The notes under the pieces are model-generated. The model was not told where the DNA came from, made no database searches, and was given only the letters and a program-made list of their open reading frames with translations. Below are positions 27,455 to 36,105 of a stretch of 64,000 bases of DNA, piece after piece; the first letter of the stretch is position 1, and each line of letters starts with the position of its first letter. The DNA is from JBOZRQ01 sp050789255 (GTDB taxonomy: Bacteria; Bacillota; Sulfobacillia; Symbiobacteriales; Symbiobacteriaceae): the NCBI GenBank assembly GCA_050789255.1, contig JBOZRQ010000060.1, positions 186,001 to 250,000 on the forward strand. Direction: 5' to 3'. The translations under genes and the position numbers were made by a program.

Positions 27455-29482
27455 GTGCACAACACGCCAAGGTCGTGGCCGCTGGTCGTGGCTCCGCTGC
27501 TGCTGGGCATTGGGGCGCTGAACCTGATGAACTACCTGCTCTTTCACACGGTGGTCGAACTGGCCATCATGGTAGTGGGCTTTGCAATCTTTACCCTGAC
27601 CTGGAACCTCCGTCACCTGAATGACAACGCCTACTTTCAGGTCGTCGGCCTGGCCGCCCTGTTCATCGGTGTTGTCGACGTGGTCCACACGTTGGCCTTC
27701 AAGGGGATGTCCGTGCTTCCCGGCTACGACGCCAACCTGCCGACCCAGTTGTGGATCGCGTCCCGCTACCTCAACGGGCTCACCTTGATCGCCGCACCCA
27801 TGGTGATCGGGCGGAAACTGCAGTCGAAGCGGCTGGTCGTGCTCTACGCCAGCGTCACCACCGTGCTCCTGGCGCTCATCTTCACGGGATGGTTCCCGGA
27901 CTGCTTCATCGAGGGCGTGGGGCTGACCCCCTTCAAACGGATCAGCGAGTTTGTCACAGGCGGCCTGATGATCGGCGGCCTCGCGCTCCTGCTCCGCCGG
28001 CGGCAGGTCTTCGACCCCAAGGTGCTCCGCCTCCAGGCGGCCTCCATCGCCCTGTCAGCAGCGTCGGGCCTGCCCTTCATGCTCTATGCCGTCGTAGATG
28101 ATCACTGGAATGCAATTGGGCACCTCCTGCGCCTGGCGGCGATCTTTCCGCTGTACCGGGCGATCGTGCAGACCGGCCTGACGCAGCCCTTCAGCCTGCT
28201 CTTCCGCAACCTAAAGCAAAGCGAGGAAGCGCTCCGGGCAGAGCGGAACTTCGTAACGGCCGTGCTTGACCTCGCCGGCGCTCCGCTGATGGTACTGGAC
28301 CAGTCTGGCCTGATCGTACGCATCAACCACGCAGCTCAGGAGCTGGCAGGGCGCCTTGACACGGACCTGATCGGCACATGTCCCTGGGACGGACTGGTTG
28401 CGGCGGAGGAGGCGGCGTCGGCTGAGGCCAGCTTCCTGCTGCCGGTGACCACCGGTGAGGCCAGCTACTTCGAGCAGCACTGGGTACAGCCAAGCGGCGC
28501 CAGCCGGCTGATCTGGTGGACCGCCCGCCCGCTGGTGGGCGAGGGCGCCGCCCCCCGGTACGTGATCTGCACCGGGGTTGACGTCACCGAGCACAGGGAG
28601 ATGGAGGAGCGGCTGGAGGCCCAGGAGGAACGGCATCGGGTCCTGGTGGAGTCGGTGCCCACGGGCATGCTTCTGATCGACCGCAACAGCGCCCTGGTCA
28701 CCGACGTCAACCCGGCGGCAGCCAGGCTGATCGGCCTGCCGGCGGAGCAAGTCGTGGGGCGTTCCTACCGGGAATTCCTGCCCGAGGACCAGAATGCGGA
28801 GGGTGTGGATGCGGCCATGCGGCCCTCGGAGACGACTCTGCGCCGTGCCGACGGGGCGAGCCTGCCGATCCACCGCACGGCGGCCCCGGTGGTGACCAAC
28901 GGACGTGAGCAGATGCTGATCTCCTTCGTGGACATGACCGAGCACAAGCGGGTGGAGGAGGACCTTCGGGCCCTGGTGCTCCGGGACGAGCTGACAGGGC
29001 TGTACAACCGCCGGGGCTTCCTGGCCCTGGCGCCCAAGGAGATCGCCCTGTCGCTCAAGCTCCGGCGCGGCATGTTCCTGCTCTTCATCGACCTGGACGA
29101 CCTGCAGCGAATCAACCAGGTCGGCGGGCACGACGCGGGAAATCGGGCGCTGAGAACCCTCGGCGAGATGCTGCAGGCAGCCTTCGGCGCCACGGCCTTG
29201 GTCGCACGGGTCGGAAGCGATGAGTTCGTGGTCCTCACCCCGTGCTATGTCGGGTTGGACGCCGGCCTGCTGACCGCCCGGATCATGCGTCATCTGGATA
29301 CTTACAACGCTGTGACCCGCGGCCCCCGCCTCAGCGTGAGCGTCGGCGTGGCTACGCTGAACCCGGAGGAGCCGTGCTCGATCAATGAACTCCTGACCCG
29401 CGCCGACGACGCCATGTACCTGGAGCGGCGCCGAAAGCTCAGCGAAGGGCTGAGCGGGGTTCGGCCCCTGCCGGCCCGGTAA
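27455..29482 (+). CDS. MASE3-PAS-PAS-GGDEF membrane signalling protein
   Basis: 675 residues, GTG 27455 behind GAGGGGGG. About 250 N-terminal residues form a multi-helix membrane sensor of MASE3 type (VVHTLAFKGMSVLP, PTQLWIASRYLNG). Two PAS domains follow (~265-390 and ~395-510; IVRINHAAQELAGRL, LVTDVNPAAARLIGLPAEQV). A diguanylate cyclase domain begins at ~515 with LRDELTGLYNRRGF. The signature is GSDEF (587-591) instead of GGDEF, and no RxxD inhibitory site precedes it. The Gly-to-Ser change is in the GTP-binding turn, so activity may be reduced; a GTP- or c-di-GMP-sensing role is possible. The gene stands alone. Confidence 0.92.
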   Translation: MHNTPRSWPLVVAPLLLGIGALNLMNYLLFHTVVELAIMVVGFAIFTLTWNLRHLNDNAYFQVVGLAALFIGVVDVVHTLAFKGMSVLPGYDANLPTQLWIASRYLNGLTLIAAPMVIGRKLQSKRLVVLYASVTTVLLALIFTGWFPDCFIEGVGLTPFKRISEFVTGGLMIGGLALLLRRRQVFDPKVLRLQAASIALSAASGLPFMLYAVVDDHWNAIGHLLRLAAIFPLYRAIVQTGLTQPFSLLFRNLKQSEEALRAERNFVTAVLDLAGAPLMVLDQSGLIVRINHAAQELAGRLDTDLIGTCPWDGLVAAEEAASAEASFLLPVTTGEASYFEQHWVQPSGASRLIWWTARPLVGEGAAPRYVICTGVDVTEHREMEERLEAQEERHRVLVESVPTGMLLIDRNSALVTDVNPAAARLIGLPAEQVVGRSYREFLPEDQNAEGVDAAMRPSETTLRRADGASLPIHRTAAPVVTNGREQMLISFVDMTEHKRVEEDLRALVLRDELTGLYNRRGFLALAPKEIALSLKLRRGMFLLFIDLDDLQRINQVGGHDAGNRALRTLGEMLQAAFGATALVARVGSDEFVVLTPCYVGLDAGLLTARIMRHLDTYNAVTRGPRLSVSVGVATLNPEEPCSINELLTRADDAMYLERRRKLSEGLSGVRPLPAR

Positions 29483-29488
29483 ACGATA

Positions 29489-29527
29489 GGACGGCGCCCT
29501 GGTGAGCACTTCACCGGGGCGCCGTCC
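29489..29527. terminator. Bidirectional terminator between convergent genes
   Basis: GGACGGCGCCC and GGGCGCCGTCC form a long GC-rich stem around a loop that itself contains a smaller hairpin (GGTGAGCACTTCACC). T-rich or A-rich ends lie on both sides. It separates the GGDEF gene from the minus-strand dehydrogenase gene. Confidence 0.85.
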
Positions 29528-29530
29528 TTC

Positions 29531-30679
29531 TTATAGCTTTACCGTATCTCCTGACCGCTGTGACTGCAGGGCCGCCGTGAACAGCCGGTGGCTGACCGCC
29601 GTCTCCTCGGGCGTCGCACACCGGAAGGGCTGGCGCATGCCTGCCGCACCGTTTACCAGCTCGTCGCAGAAGGCCGCCCACATCTGCAGGATCGCATCGC
29701 TGAAGCCGAACTCGAAGATCCCGCCCGTGATGGCCGGGTAGGCCGGCTCGTAGCCCACATCGGCCACGTGCCAGGCCTGCTCACCGCCCGGGCGGTAGGG
29801 CAGGGTGACCAGCTGCTTGGGGAACCGGGTGCTGAACTCGGCCGACAGCCTGGTCCCCGAGACCCTAAGGAACCAGGTGTTGGCGTGCCCCGGTGCGATT
29901 CGCTTGGTGGAGAGCACCAGGGGGAACTCCTGGCCCCCGCTCTTCACCTCGCAGGCGAGGATGGCGTTGTCCCAGGTCTCGCAGGGGACCGGGCGCCCAT
30001 CCTTGCCCGGCCGCTCCTGCACCACGTTGCTCAGCAGCGCCCGGACGCTGGCCGGCGCCCACCCGAAGCGCAGCGGCATGTGCAGCACGTGCATTCCCAG
30101 GTCGCCCATGCAGCCGTACTCCCCGTTGTAGGCGATCATTCGCTTCCAGTTGATCGGCTTCTCGGGGTTCAGGTCGCTGGAGTGCCAAAAGCCCGCCTCG
30201 ACCTCAATGATCTGCCCGAAGTCGCCCCGGGCAGCCATCTGCCCGATCTTGTAGGCACCGGGGAAGAAGGGAAACTCGGAGGAGCAGCGCACCAGAACGT
30301 CCGGATGGGCGGCCAGCTCAGCGAGAATCCTTTGGTTGGCCGCTATGTCGATCCCGAAGGGCTTCTCTCCCAGCAGGTGCTTTCCGGCGCGGATTATGTC
30401 GATGTAGATATCCGCGTGCAGGTGATGCGGCACGGCGCAGTAAATCGCCTCGACCTCGGGGTTGGCCAGGAGCTCCCGGTAGTCGGTCGTGGCCTGGGTC
30501 ACCGTCGGCAGGTGCTCCTGGAACCAGGCCATGGACTCGGCGTTGGCGTCGCAGACAGCCACGATCGTGGGGGCGAAGTCCAGCTTGAGCAGGTGGCACC
30601 AGCGGGCTGCGGCCGAGGCGAACTCCCGCCCCATCAGCCCGCATCCGATCAGGCCAAAGCGAATCTCCCGGCGGCCCAC
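29531..30679 (-). CDS. Gfo/Idh/MocA-family dehydrogenase
   Basis: 382 residues, GTG 30679 with a GGGGGAGG site upstream. The Rossmann start is RFGLIGCGLMGREFASA and the family motif is GEKPFGIDI near residue 97. YGCMGDLGMHVLHMPLRFG holds the catalytic-type Asp and His residues. It follows the aldolase gene by three bases, so the two are co-transcribed leftward. It probably oxidises the sugar or polyol entering the second sugar locus; substrate unknown. Confidence 0.9.
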   Translation of the reverse strand: MGRREIRFGLIGCGLMGREFASAAARWCHLLKLDFAPTIVAVCDANAESMAWFQEHLPTVTQATTDYRELLANPEVEAIYCAVPHHLHADIYIDIIRAGKHLLGEKPFGIDIAANQRILAELAAHPDVLVRCSSEFPFFPGAYKIGQMAARGDFGQIIEVEAGFWHSSDLNPEKPINWKRMIAYNGEYGCMGDLGMHVLHMPLRFGWAPASVRALLSNVVQERPGKDGRPVPCETWDNAILACEVKSGGQEFPLVLSTKRIAPGHANTWFLRVSGTRLSAEFSTRFPKQLVTLPYRPGGEQAWHVADVGYEPAYPAITGGIFEFGFSDAILQMWAAFCDELVNGAAGMRQPFRCATPEETAVSHRLFTAALQSQRSGDTVKL

Positions 30680-30682
30680 GGC

Positions 30683-31522
30683 TTACGCCTCCCCCTGCAG
30701 GATCTCAAGGGCCTGCGCCGGCGTTGCGCCGTCATGGACGATGGCCATGAAAGCACGGGTCATGGCCCGGGGCTTGGGATGCTGGATCACGTTGCGCCCG
30801 TAAACGATCCCGCGGGCGCCCTGCTGCATCAGGGTGTAGGTGCGCTCGAGGATCTCCTGCTCGGAGGCGCGGCCGCCGCCCCGGGGCAGGACAGGGCGCC
30901 CGCCCGCCGCCTGCACCACCAGGTTGTACTGGCTCACGTCGTCGCAGGGGTCGGCCTTGATGATGTCCGCCCCGAGCTCGGCCGCCTGCCGGACCAGGGG
31001 GAGGATCTTGCTCAGGTCGCCGTCCACCATGTAGCCGCCGGCCTTGTGGTTGTGCTGCATCACCAGGGGCTCGATCATCAGCGGCATGCCGTACCGCTCG
31101 CACTCCGGCTTCAGCTTGCAGATGTTCGCCACACACTGATGGTACAGCTCCGGCTGCTCGGGCAAGAGGAGCAGGTTGACCACCACGCAGGCGGCGTCCA
31201 GCGCCAGGGCCTGCTCCACCGGCCGGTCGATCAGCTGGCTGAAGAGGTGGCGGGGGAGCTCCTTGCCGTAAATGTTGGCAATGTCGGTTCGCAGGACCAG
31301 CGAGGGCTTCTGCTTGCCAGGGACCGACTGGAGCAGCATCGCCTGGCCGGGGCTGAGCTGAATAGCGTCGGGATCGGCCGCCACAATGGTCTCCACGGCC
31401 TTCTGCATATCCTCAATACCGCTCAGAAACGAAACCTCGTTGAAGAAACCGTGGTCGATGGCGACGTCGAAACACTTGCCATCCCTACCAAGCAGGCGGT
31501 TGAGGCGAGCATTCACTCCCAC
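30683..31522 (-). CDS. Class I aldolase (DhnA/FbaB/LsrF-like)
   Basis: 279 residues, GTG 31522 with GGAG six bases upstream. FDVAIDHGFF is the characteristic first strand, and ADIIKADPCDD carries the lysine expected to form the Schiff base. RPVLPRGGGRASEQEI and ARGIVYGRNVIQHP form the phosphate-binding end, typical of DhnA-type class I fructose-bisphosphate aldolase relatives. With the divergent PfkB kinase it suggests a phosphorylate-then-cleave route for a ketose or deoxy-keto acid (inference). Confidence 0.88.
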   Translation of the reverse strand: MGVNARLNRLLGRDGKCFDVAIDHGFFNEVSFLSGIEDMQKAVETIVAADPDAIQLSPGQAMLLQSVPGKQKPSLVLRTDIANIYGKELPRHLFSQLIDRPVEQALALDAACVVVNLLLLPEQPELYHQCVANICKLKPECERYGMPLMIEPLVMQHNHKAGGYMVDGDLSKILPLVRQAAELGADIIKADPCDDVSQYNLVVQAAGGRPVLPRGGGRASEQEILERTYTLMQQGARGIVYGRNVIQHPKPRAMTRAFMAIVHDGATPAQALEILQGEA

Positions 31523-31548
31523 ACGAACATCTCCTTCACCAGATGCTG

Positions 31549-31572
31549 TTCGATATTATTCGAGTAGATTCG
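31549..31572. promoter_or_regulatory. Three TTCG repeats at exact 10-bp spacing
   Basis: TTCG occurs at 31549, 31559 and 31569, with a degenerate TTCC at 31579. The one-turn spacing puts all copies on the same helix face, as in DeoR-family operators. Confidence 0.55.
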
Positions 31573-31602
31573 TTTGATTTCCTTCTCGCCGAAGAAGGAT
31601 TT

Positions 31603-31631
31603 GAACGGAAGCGAAACGAAACGAACGGAAG
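31603..31631. promoter_or_regulatory. CGAAA repeat cluster flanked by GAACGGAAG direct repeats
   Basis: CGAA occurs at 31612, 31617 and 31622, flanked by identical GAACGGAAG copies at 31603-31611 and 31623-31631 (20-bp register). CGAA is the reverse complement of TTCG, so this cluster mirrors the upstream one. It lies 24 bp before the kinase start, where a bound repressor would block initiation. Confidence 0.5.
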
Positions 31632-31654
31632 TGAATTTTCGGGAGGGGTTGTCT

Positions 31655-32602
31655 GTGACTGGGGGGGTATGTTGTGTCGGGGGAATCGTTGTGGACCTGC
31701 TTGCCACACCGGTGATGCGCATGCCCGCGCCGGGACGCCTGGAACTGGTGGACCGCATGCAGCTCTCAACCGGCGGCTGCGCCTCCAACGCGGCGAGCGG
31801 GCTGGTCAGACTGGGGGTGCCGGCGCGGCTGGTGGGCGCCATTGGGGCGGATGACCTCGGGGACTACGTCATTGGCAACCTGACGGAGCGCGGGGTAAAC
31901 CTGGAGGCGCTGATTCGCAAGCCGGAGGCGTCCACATCGGCCAGTATGGTGCTCGTGCAGCCCGACGGGGAGCGAGCCTTCATCCACACCTGGGGGGCCG
32001 GAGGGCTCTTACACGACTCCGACATCCAGTGGGAGCGGATCGCGGACAGCCGCATCTTCTTCGTGACCCAGGCCCTGCTGCTGCCAAGCTTCGACGGTGA
32101 GCCGACCGCCCGGGCGCTCCGGCACGCCCGCAGCCTGGGCATGATCACGGCTCTGGACACCGTCTGGGATGCCACCGGCGCTTGGATGCAGACCATTCGG
32201 CCCTGCCTGCCCCACCTCGATTACTTCCTCCCCAGTGAGGCCGAGGCGCAGCACCTCTCGGGCTGCGAGCGGCCCGAGGAGATGGCCGCCTGCTTTTTGG
32301 AGCGCGGGGTGAACGTGGTCGGGATCAAACTCGGCGACCAGGGCTGCTATCTGCAGGCTGCGGGCGAACCGGGGTTTTACGTGAAGCCCTTCCGCGTCGA
32401 GGCGGTCGATGCCACCGGGGCCGGGGATGCCTGGTGTGCTGGCTTTTTGGCTGCGGTCTACCACGGCGCCTCCCTGGAGCGGGCGGGCCGGTTTGCCAAC
32501 GCCGCGGGCGCATGCTGCGTCACGTCGCTGGGCGCCACGGCCGGGGTTCGAGGATGGAACGAGACGGTGGCGTTCATCGCCGCACAGGGAGGAGAGTTCT
32601 AA
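31655..32602 (+). CDS. PfkB/ribokinase-family carbohydrate kinase
   Basis: 315 residues. GTG 31655 is chosen because GGGAGGGG lies six bases upstream; the reading frame stays open farther 5' but into the repeat-rich control region. Motif 1 is TGGCASNAASGLVRLG and motif 2 is DATGAGDAWCAGFLAAV, with the catalytic Asp in GAGD. The kinase uses ATP to phosphorylate a sugar or sugar acid. The stop overlaps the DeoR start (TAATG). Confidence 0.92.
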   Translation: MTGGVCCVGGIVVDLLATPVMRMPAPGRLELVDRMQLSTGGCASNAASGLVRLGVPARLVGAIGADDLGDYVIGNLTERGVNLEALIRKPEASTSASMVLVQPDGERAFIHTWGAGGLLHDSDIQWERIADSRIFFVTQALLLPSFDGEPTARALRHARSLGMITALDTVWDATGAWMQTIRPCLPHLDYFLPSEAEAQHLSGCERPEEMAACFLERGVNVVGIKLGDQGCYLQAAGEPGFYVKPFRVEAVDATGAGDAWCAGFLAAVYHGASLERAGRFANAAGACCVTSLGATAGVRGWNETVAFIAAQGGEF

Positions 32603-33390
32603 TGTTGCGACTTGAGCGCCGCCAGCGCATCCTGGACCGCATCGCCAAGCACGGGAGCGCCTCGGTGGCCGAGCTGGCCCGGAGCCTGAAGGTGACCGAG
32701 CAGACCATCCGCCGCGACCTGACCCAGATGGAGGAGGAGGGTCTGATCCGCCGGGATCACGGCGGTGCCGTGCTCGCCGGGTCGGCCGGGCCGGGCGCCC
32801 GGGAGGAGGACCAGCCCCTGCTGGACCGGCTGGGTACCGCCGCAGAAGCCAAGCGGGTGATCGGACTGGCGGCCGCCGCCCAGGTCCGCGATGGCCAGAC
32901 CGTCATCTTCGATGCCGGCAGTACCTCCCTGGCGGTGGCCGAGGCCCTGGACCCCAAATCGCGTCTGACGGTGATCACCAACGCCCTGCCCATCGCCGAG
33001 GTCTTCGTCGAGCAGCCGGAGGTGGAGGTGATCCTGGCTGGGGGCGTGCTGCGGCACGTCACCCAGTCCACCGTGGGCCCCATGGCCCGGCAGGCCTTCG
33101 AGGGCCTGAACGCCGACCTACTGTTTCTCGGGGCCACCGGGGTGACGCTGCGGGAGGGCCTCACCAATTCCAACGTCTTTGAGTCGGAGGTCAAGCGGGC
33201 CATGATGGAGGCGGCCCGCCGGGTGATCCTGGTCGTGGACGGCTCCAAGTTCGGTCAGGTCCACCGGCACTCCTTCGCACCGCTCTCCCGGGTCCATGCG
33301 GTGGTGACGGACCCCGGCGCCCCGCAGGCGGCACTGGATGAGCTGGCGCAGGCCGGCATCGAGGTGATCGTGGCCGGGAGGGAGCCGTAG
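32602..33390 (+). CDS. DeoR-family transcriptional regulator
   Basis: 262 residues starting at ATG 32602. An N-terminal helix-turn-helix (ERRQRILDRIAKHGSASV, SLKVTEQTIRRDLTQMEEEG) and the DHGGAV hinge are diagnostic. The C-terminal half is the phosphosugar-sensing ISOCOT-like domain (VIFDAGSTSLAVAEAL, VDGSKFG). Such regulators are usually relieved by a phosphorylated intermediate made by their own pathway, here probably the kinase product. The phased repeats at 31549-31631 are the likely operator. Confidence 0.92.
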   Translation: MLRLERRQRILDRIAKHGSASVAELARSLKVTEQTIRRDLTQMEEEGLIRRDHGGAVLAGSAGPGAREEDQPLLDRLGTAAEAKRVIGLAAAAQVRDGQTVIFDAGSTSLAVAEALDPKSRLTVITNALPIAEVFVEQPEVEVILAGGVLRHVTQSTVGPMARQAFEGLNADLLFLGATGVTLREGLTNSNVFESEVKRAMMEAARRVILVVDGSKFGQVHRHSFAPLSRVHAVVTDPGAPQAALDELAQAGIEVIVAGREP

Positions 33391-36105
33391 ATGCGCTGGA
33401 CGGCGGAGCCATCGGTCCTGGTGCTGCGTGGGCCGGGGGGCCTTCCTGAGCGGCTTCTGGCCGTGACCTTCGACCCGGGTGTGACGGGGCACATCAGCAT
33501 CGCCGGCATCCCACAGTTGGGCGCCCCCTTCGGCGGGCGCCCTGTCCATATCGAGGAGAACCCGTTTCTGGCGGCGGACCCCTCGCTTCAGGCACACCGT
33601 CCAACCGGGGCGGGGCGCCGGCGATTCTGGGTACCCGTGGCGGAGCCCGCCTCGCCGGTTCGGGTCACGGTGACCGTGGAAGGCGCGGGTGAGCAGTGGT
33701 TTACGCTGGAACCGGTGAGGCCGTGGAAGGTCTTCCTGGTCCACCATAACCACCTGGATATTGGCTACACCGACCTTCAGCCCCGGGTGATGGCCTGGCA
33801 CAACCGGGTAATCGATGACGTCATCCGCTACGCCAAGGCCGACCCCGGCTTTGTCTGGAACTTCGAGGCGACCTATCCCCTGTGGCGGTACCTGCAGGAC
33901 CGCCCTGCCCGGGACCGGCAGGCCGTGCTGGAGCTGATCCGGTCCGGGCGGGCCGAGGTCTGCGCCCTCTTTGCGGGGATGCACACCGAGCTGTGTTCGG
34001 CGGAGGAGCTGGCCCGCACCCTGGCCCTGGGCGCCCGCCTGGGGCGGGAGTACGGGTTTGGCATCACCAGCGCCATGCACTCGGACATCGCCGGCATCAC
34101 CTGGCAGATGGCCCAGGTGCTCGCCTCGGCAGGCGTTCGCTACCTGTCGCTGGCGCCGAACAACTACCGGGCCCCGTTCCACGCCGAGAACGGCGGGCGG
34201 CTTCCCCGGCCCTTCTGGTGGGAGGGGCCCGACGGGAGCCGGGTGCTCACCTGGTACACTGACCACCCGGTCCACGGCTACCAGGAGGGGAATGTGCTGG
34301 GCTTCCTGGAGGGCGAGGAGCAGGTGCTGGACCGCCTGCCCGAGCGGCTCCGGGAGTTGGAGGCCGCCGGGTATCCCTACGACGCGGTGCACCTGCGCAC
34401 GCAGGGGGCTTACAGCGACAACGGCCCGGCCAACCTGCGTGTGTCCGAGGTGGTCCGCGCCTGGAACGAGCACTGGCTCTGGCCCCGGGTGGAGCTGGCG
34501 ACCAACAGCGCCTTCTTCCGGCATATGGAGGAGCGCTGGTCGGAGCAGATTCCGGTCTTCCGGGGCGACTGGCCGAACTGGTGGGCCGACGGCGCCGGCT
34601 CGGCGCCCGTCCAGGCGGCGCTGGGTCGACAGGCGCAGGCCGTGCTGCCCGCCGCCGAGGCGATGCTCGCACTCGAGGCGGCGGGTGGCGGCGAGCCCTT
34701 CCCGACGGAACGGGCGGAGAGCGCCTGGGAGTCGCTGCTGCTCTGGGATGAGCACACCTGGGGCGCCATGGGCTCGGAGGGGGAGAAGCCCGACGGGCTC
34801 TTCTCGGGCCGCGGGCAGTGGGAGCGCAAGGCGGCCCTGGCCGCCGCCGCCGAGGAGCAGGCAGGGCGCCTGCTGGAGCTCGCCCTGGCAGGCGGGCGCC
34901 CGCCGCTCGCAGCGCCGGCGGCGGACCGGGCTTGCGTGAGCGTGACCAACCTGCTGGCATGGGAGCGGTCCGGACCGGTCACCGTGGACCTGACCCGGCT
35001 GGTGCGGGAGGGCTGGACCGAGTTTGCCCTCTATGAGGAGGGGCTTCCAGTACCGTTTCAGGTCTTCGAGAACTGCGGGGTTCTGGTGGCGGCAGGGGTT
35101 CCGGCGATGGGCCGCAAGGTCTATGAGCTGCGGCGGGAGAAGCCCAACCTGCCCCTGGTGCAGGCGGCATCGCCGTTTGAGACTCCGTTCGGGCCTCAGC
35201 TCAAGGAGGGCGCCCTGGGAAGCCTGATCCTCGAGCGGCTGGAGCAGAGCGAGAACCGTTGGGACCCGTCGCACTGGTCGCTCACGCATCCGGTGAGCGA
35301 GGCCGGGAGAACCGGCCCCCTGGCCTGGCGCCAGCTGCAGGCCGGCCCGGTCGCACAAACCTGGGAGGCCACGGGGGAGATCCCCGGCGGACCGTCCTTG
35401 ACCCACCGGGTCACCCTGTTCGCCGGGCTGCCCTGGGTGGGCATGACCTGCGAGGTCGGCCGGGCAGCGCCCGGGGGCTTTGAGAGCCTGTCGATCGACT
35501 TCCCCTTCTCCATGCCGGGCGCCCAGGCCTATCTGTCGATTCCGGGCGCGGCAATGCGGCCCGGCATCGATCAGGTGCCGGGCTCGTGCCGGGCCTGGTA
35601 CGCCGTGCAGGACTATGTCACGCTCTGCTCCCCGGAGCTCACCGTGCTGTGGACCTCGGTCGACGCTCCGCTTGTGTCGGTGGGGAACGGGGGGCTGCGA
35701 TCCCGAGTCTGGAACAACCACTGGCAGACCAACTTCCCGCAGGGCCATACCCAGAGCGGCACCACCAGGTTCCGTTACGCCTTCCAGGCGGGTCATGGCG
35801 GCTTCGACGGCCTGGCAGCCGCCCGGTTCGGCGAGGCGCAACGGCTGCCCCTCCTCGGTGAGGTGGTGGACGGCCCGGTGCACGCTCCGAGCCGGCTGTC
35901 CGTGGAGGGCGCCCGGCTGCTGGCCTTCAGGCCGGCCGGGGACGGCGACGGGTTCTTCCTGCGCCTCGCCGAGGCGGGCGGGCAGGGCGGGAGCGCCCAT
36001 GTCAGGTTCCCCGGCCTGCGGCTCCGCCGGCCTGGCGGAGGCGACCTCCTGTCCGTGCCACTGAGCCCATGGCAGATCTGCACGGTGCGGGTCCGATTCG
36101 ACTAG
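33391..36105 (+). CDS. GH38-like (alpha-mannosidase-related) glycosidase
   Basis: 904 residues, ATG immediately after the DeoR stop with GGAGGG upstream. After ~110 residues of beta-rich N-terminal domain comes a GH38-type barrel: VHHNHLDIGYTDLQ, then WNFEATYPLWRYLQ, and TSAMHSDIAGITWQMAQ in place of the usual PDSFGH nucleophile segment. The Asp in HSDIAG could be the nucleophile/zinc ligand. The long C-terminal part is beta-sandwich (ACVSVTNLLAWERSGPVTVD). It belongs to a divergent GH38-like group (DUF5054-like) and not to classical mannosidases; substrate unknown. Its stop overlaps the convergent gene's stop. Confidence 0.75.
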   Translation: MRWTAEPSVLVLRGPGGLPERLLAVTFDPGVTGHISIAGIPQLGAPFGGRPVHIEENPFLAADPSLQAHRPTGAGRRRFWVPVAEPASPVRVTVTVEGAGEQWFTLEPVRPWKVFLVHHNHLDIGYTDLQPRVMAWHNRVIDDVIRYAKADPGFVWNFEATYPLWRYLQDRPARDRQAVLELIRSGRAEVCALFAGMHTELCSAEELARTLALGARLGREYGFGITSAMHSDIAGITWQMAQVLASAGVRYLSLAPNNYRAPFHAENGGRLPRPFWWEGPDGSRVLTWYTDHPVHGYQEGNVLGFLEGEEQVLDRLPERLRELEAAGYPYDAVHLRTQGAYSDNGPANLRVSEVVRAWNEHWLWPRVELATNSAFFRHMEERWSEQIPVFRGDWPNWWADGAGSAPVQAALGRQAQAVLPAAEAMLALEAAGGGEPFPTERAESAWESLLLWDEHTWGAMGSEGEKPDGLFSGRGQWERKAALAAAAEEQAGRLLELALAGGRPPLAAPAADRACVSVTNLLAWERSGPVTVDLTRLVREGWTEFALYEEGLPVPFQVFENCGVLVAAGVPAMGRKVYELRREKPNLPLVQAASPFETPFGPQLKEGALGSLILERLEQSENRWDPSHWSLTHPVSEAGRTGPLAWRQLQAGPVAQTWEATGEIPGGPSLTHRVTLFAGLPWVGMTCEVGRAAPGGFESLSIDFPFSMPGAQAYLSIPGAAMRPGIDQVPGSCRAWYAVQDYVTLCSPELTVLWTSVDAPLVSVGNGGLRSRVWNNHWQTNFPQGHTQSGTTRFRYAFQAGHGGFDGLAAARFGEAQRLPLLGEVVDGPVHAPSRLSVEGARLLAFRPAGDGDGFFLRLAEAGGQGGSAHVRFPGLRLRRPGGGDLLSVPLSPWQICTVRVRFD

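Larger units (their letters stand above)
31523..31654. promoter_or_regulatory. Divergent promoter region of the second sugar locus
   Basis: 132 bp between the aldolase (minus) and PfkB kinase (plus) starts, AT-rich relative to its flanks. It holds two phased repeat clusters listed separately. A DeoR-family gene is the second gene on the plus side, and DeoR proteins generally bind direct repeats of this kind. Confidence 0.65.

Noticed and set aside
29531..32602. Sulfoquinovose (sulfo-EMP) catabolic locus
   Set aside because: The kinase, aldolase and DeoR layout is similar, but the aldolase is DhnA-like rather than YihT-like and the isomerase, SQ hydrolase and sulfonate exporter are missing.
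33118..36000. 960-residue minus-strand open frame opposite the GH38-like gene
   Set aside because: The plus-strand frame has recognisable family motifs; this one has none and lacks a plausible start.
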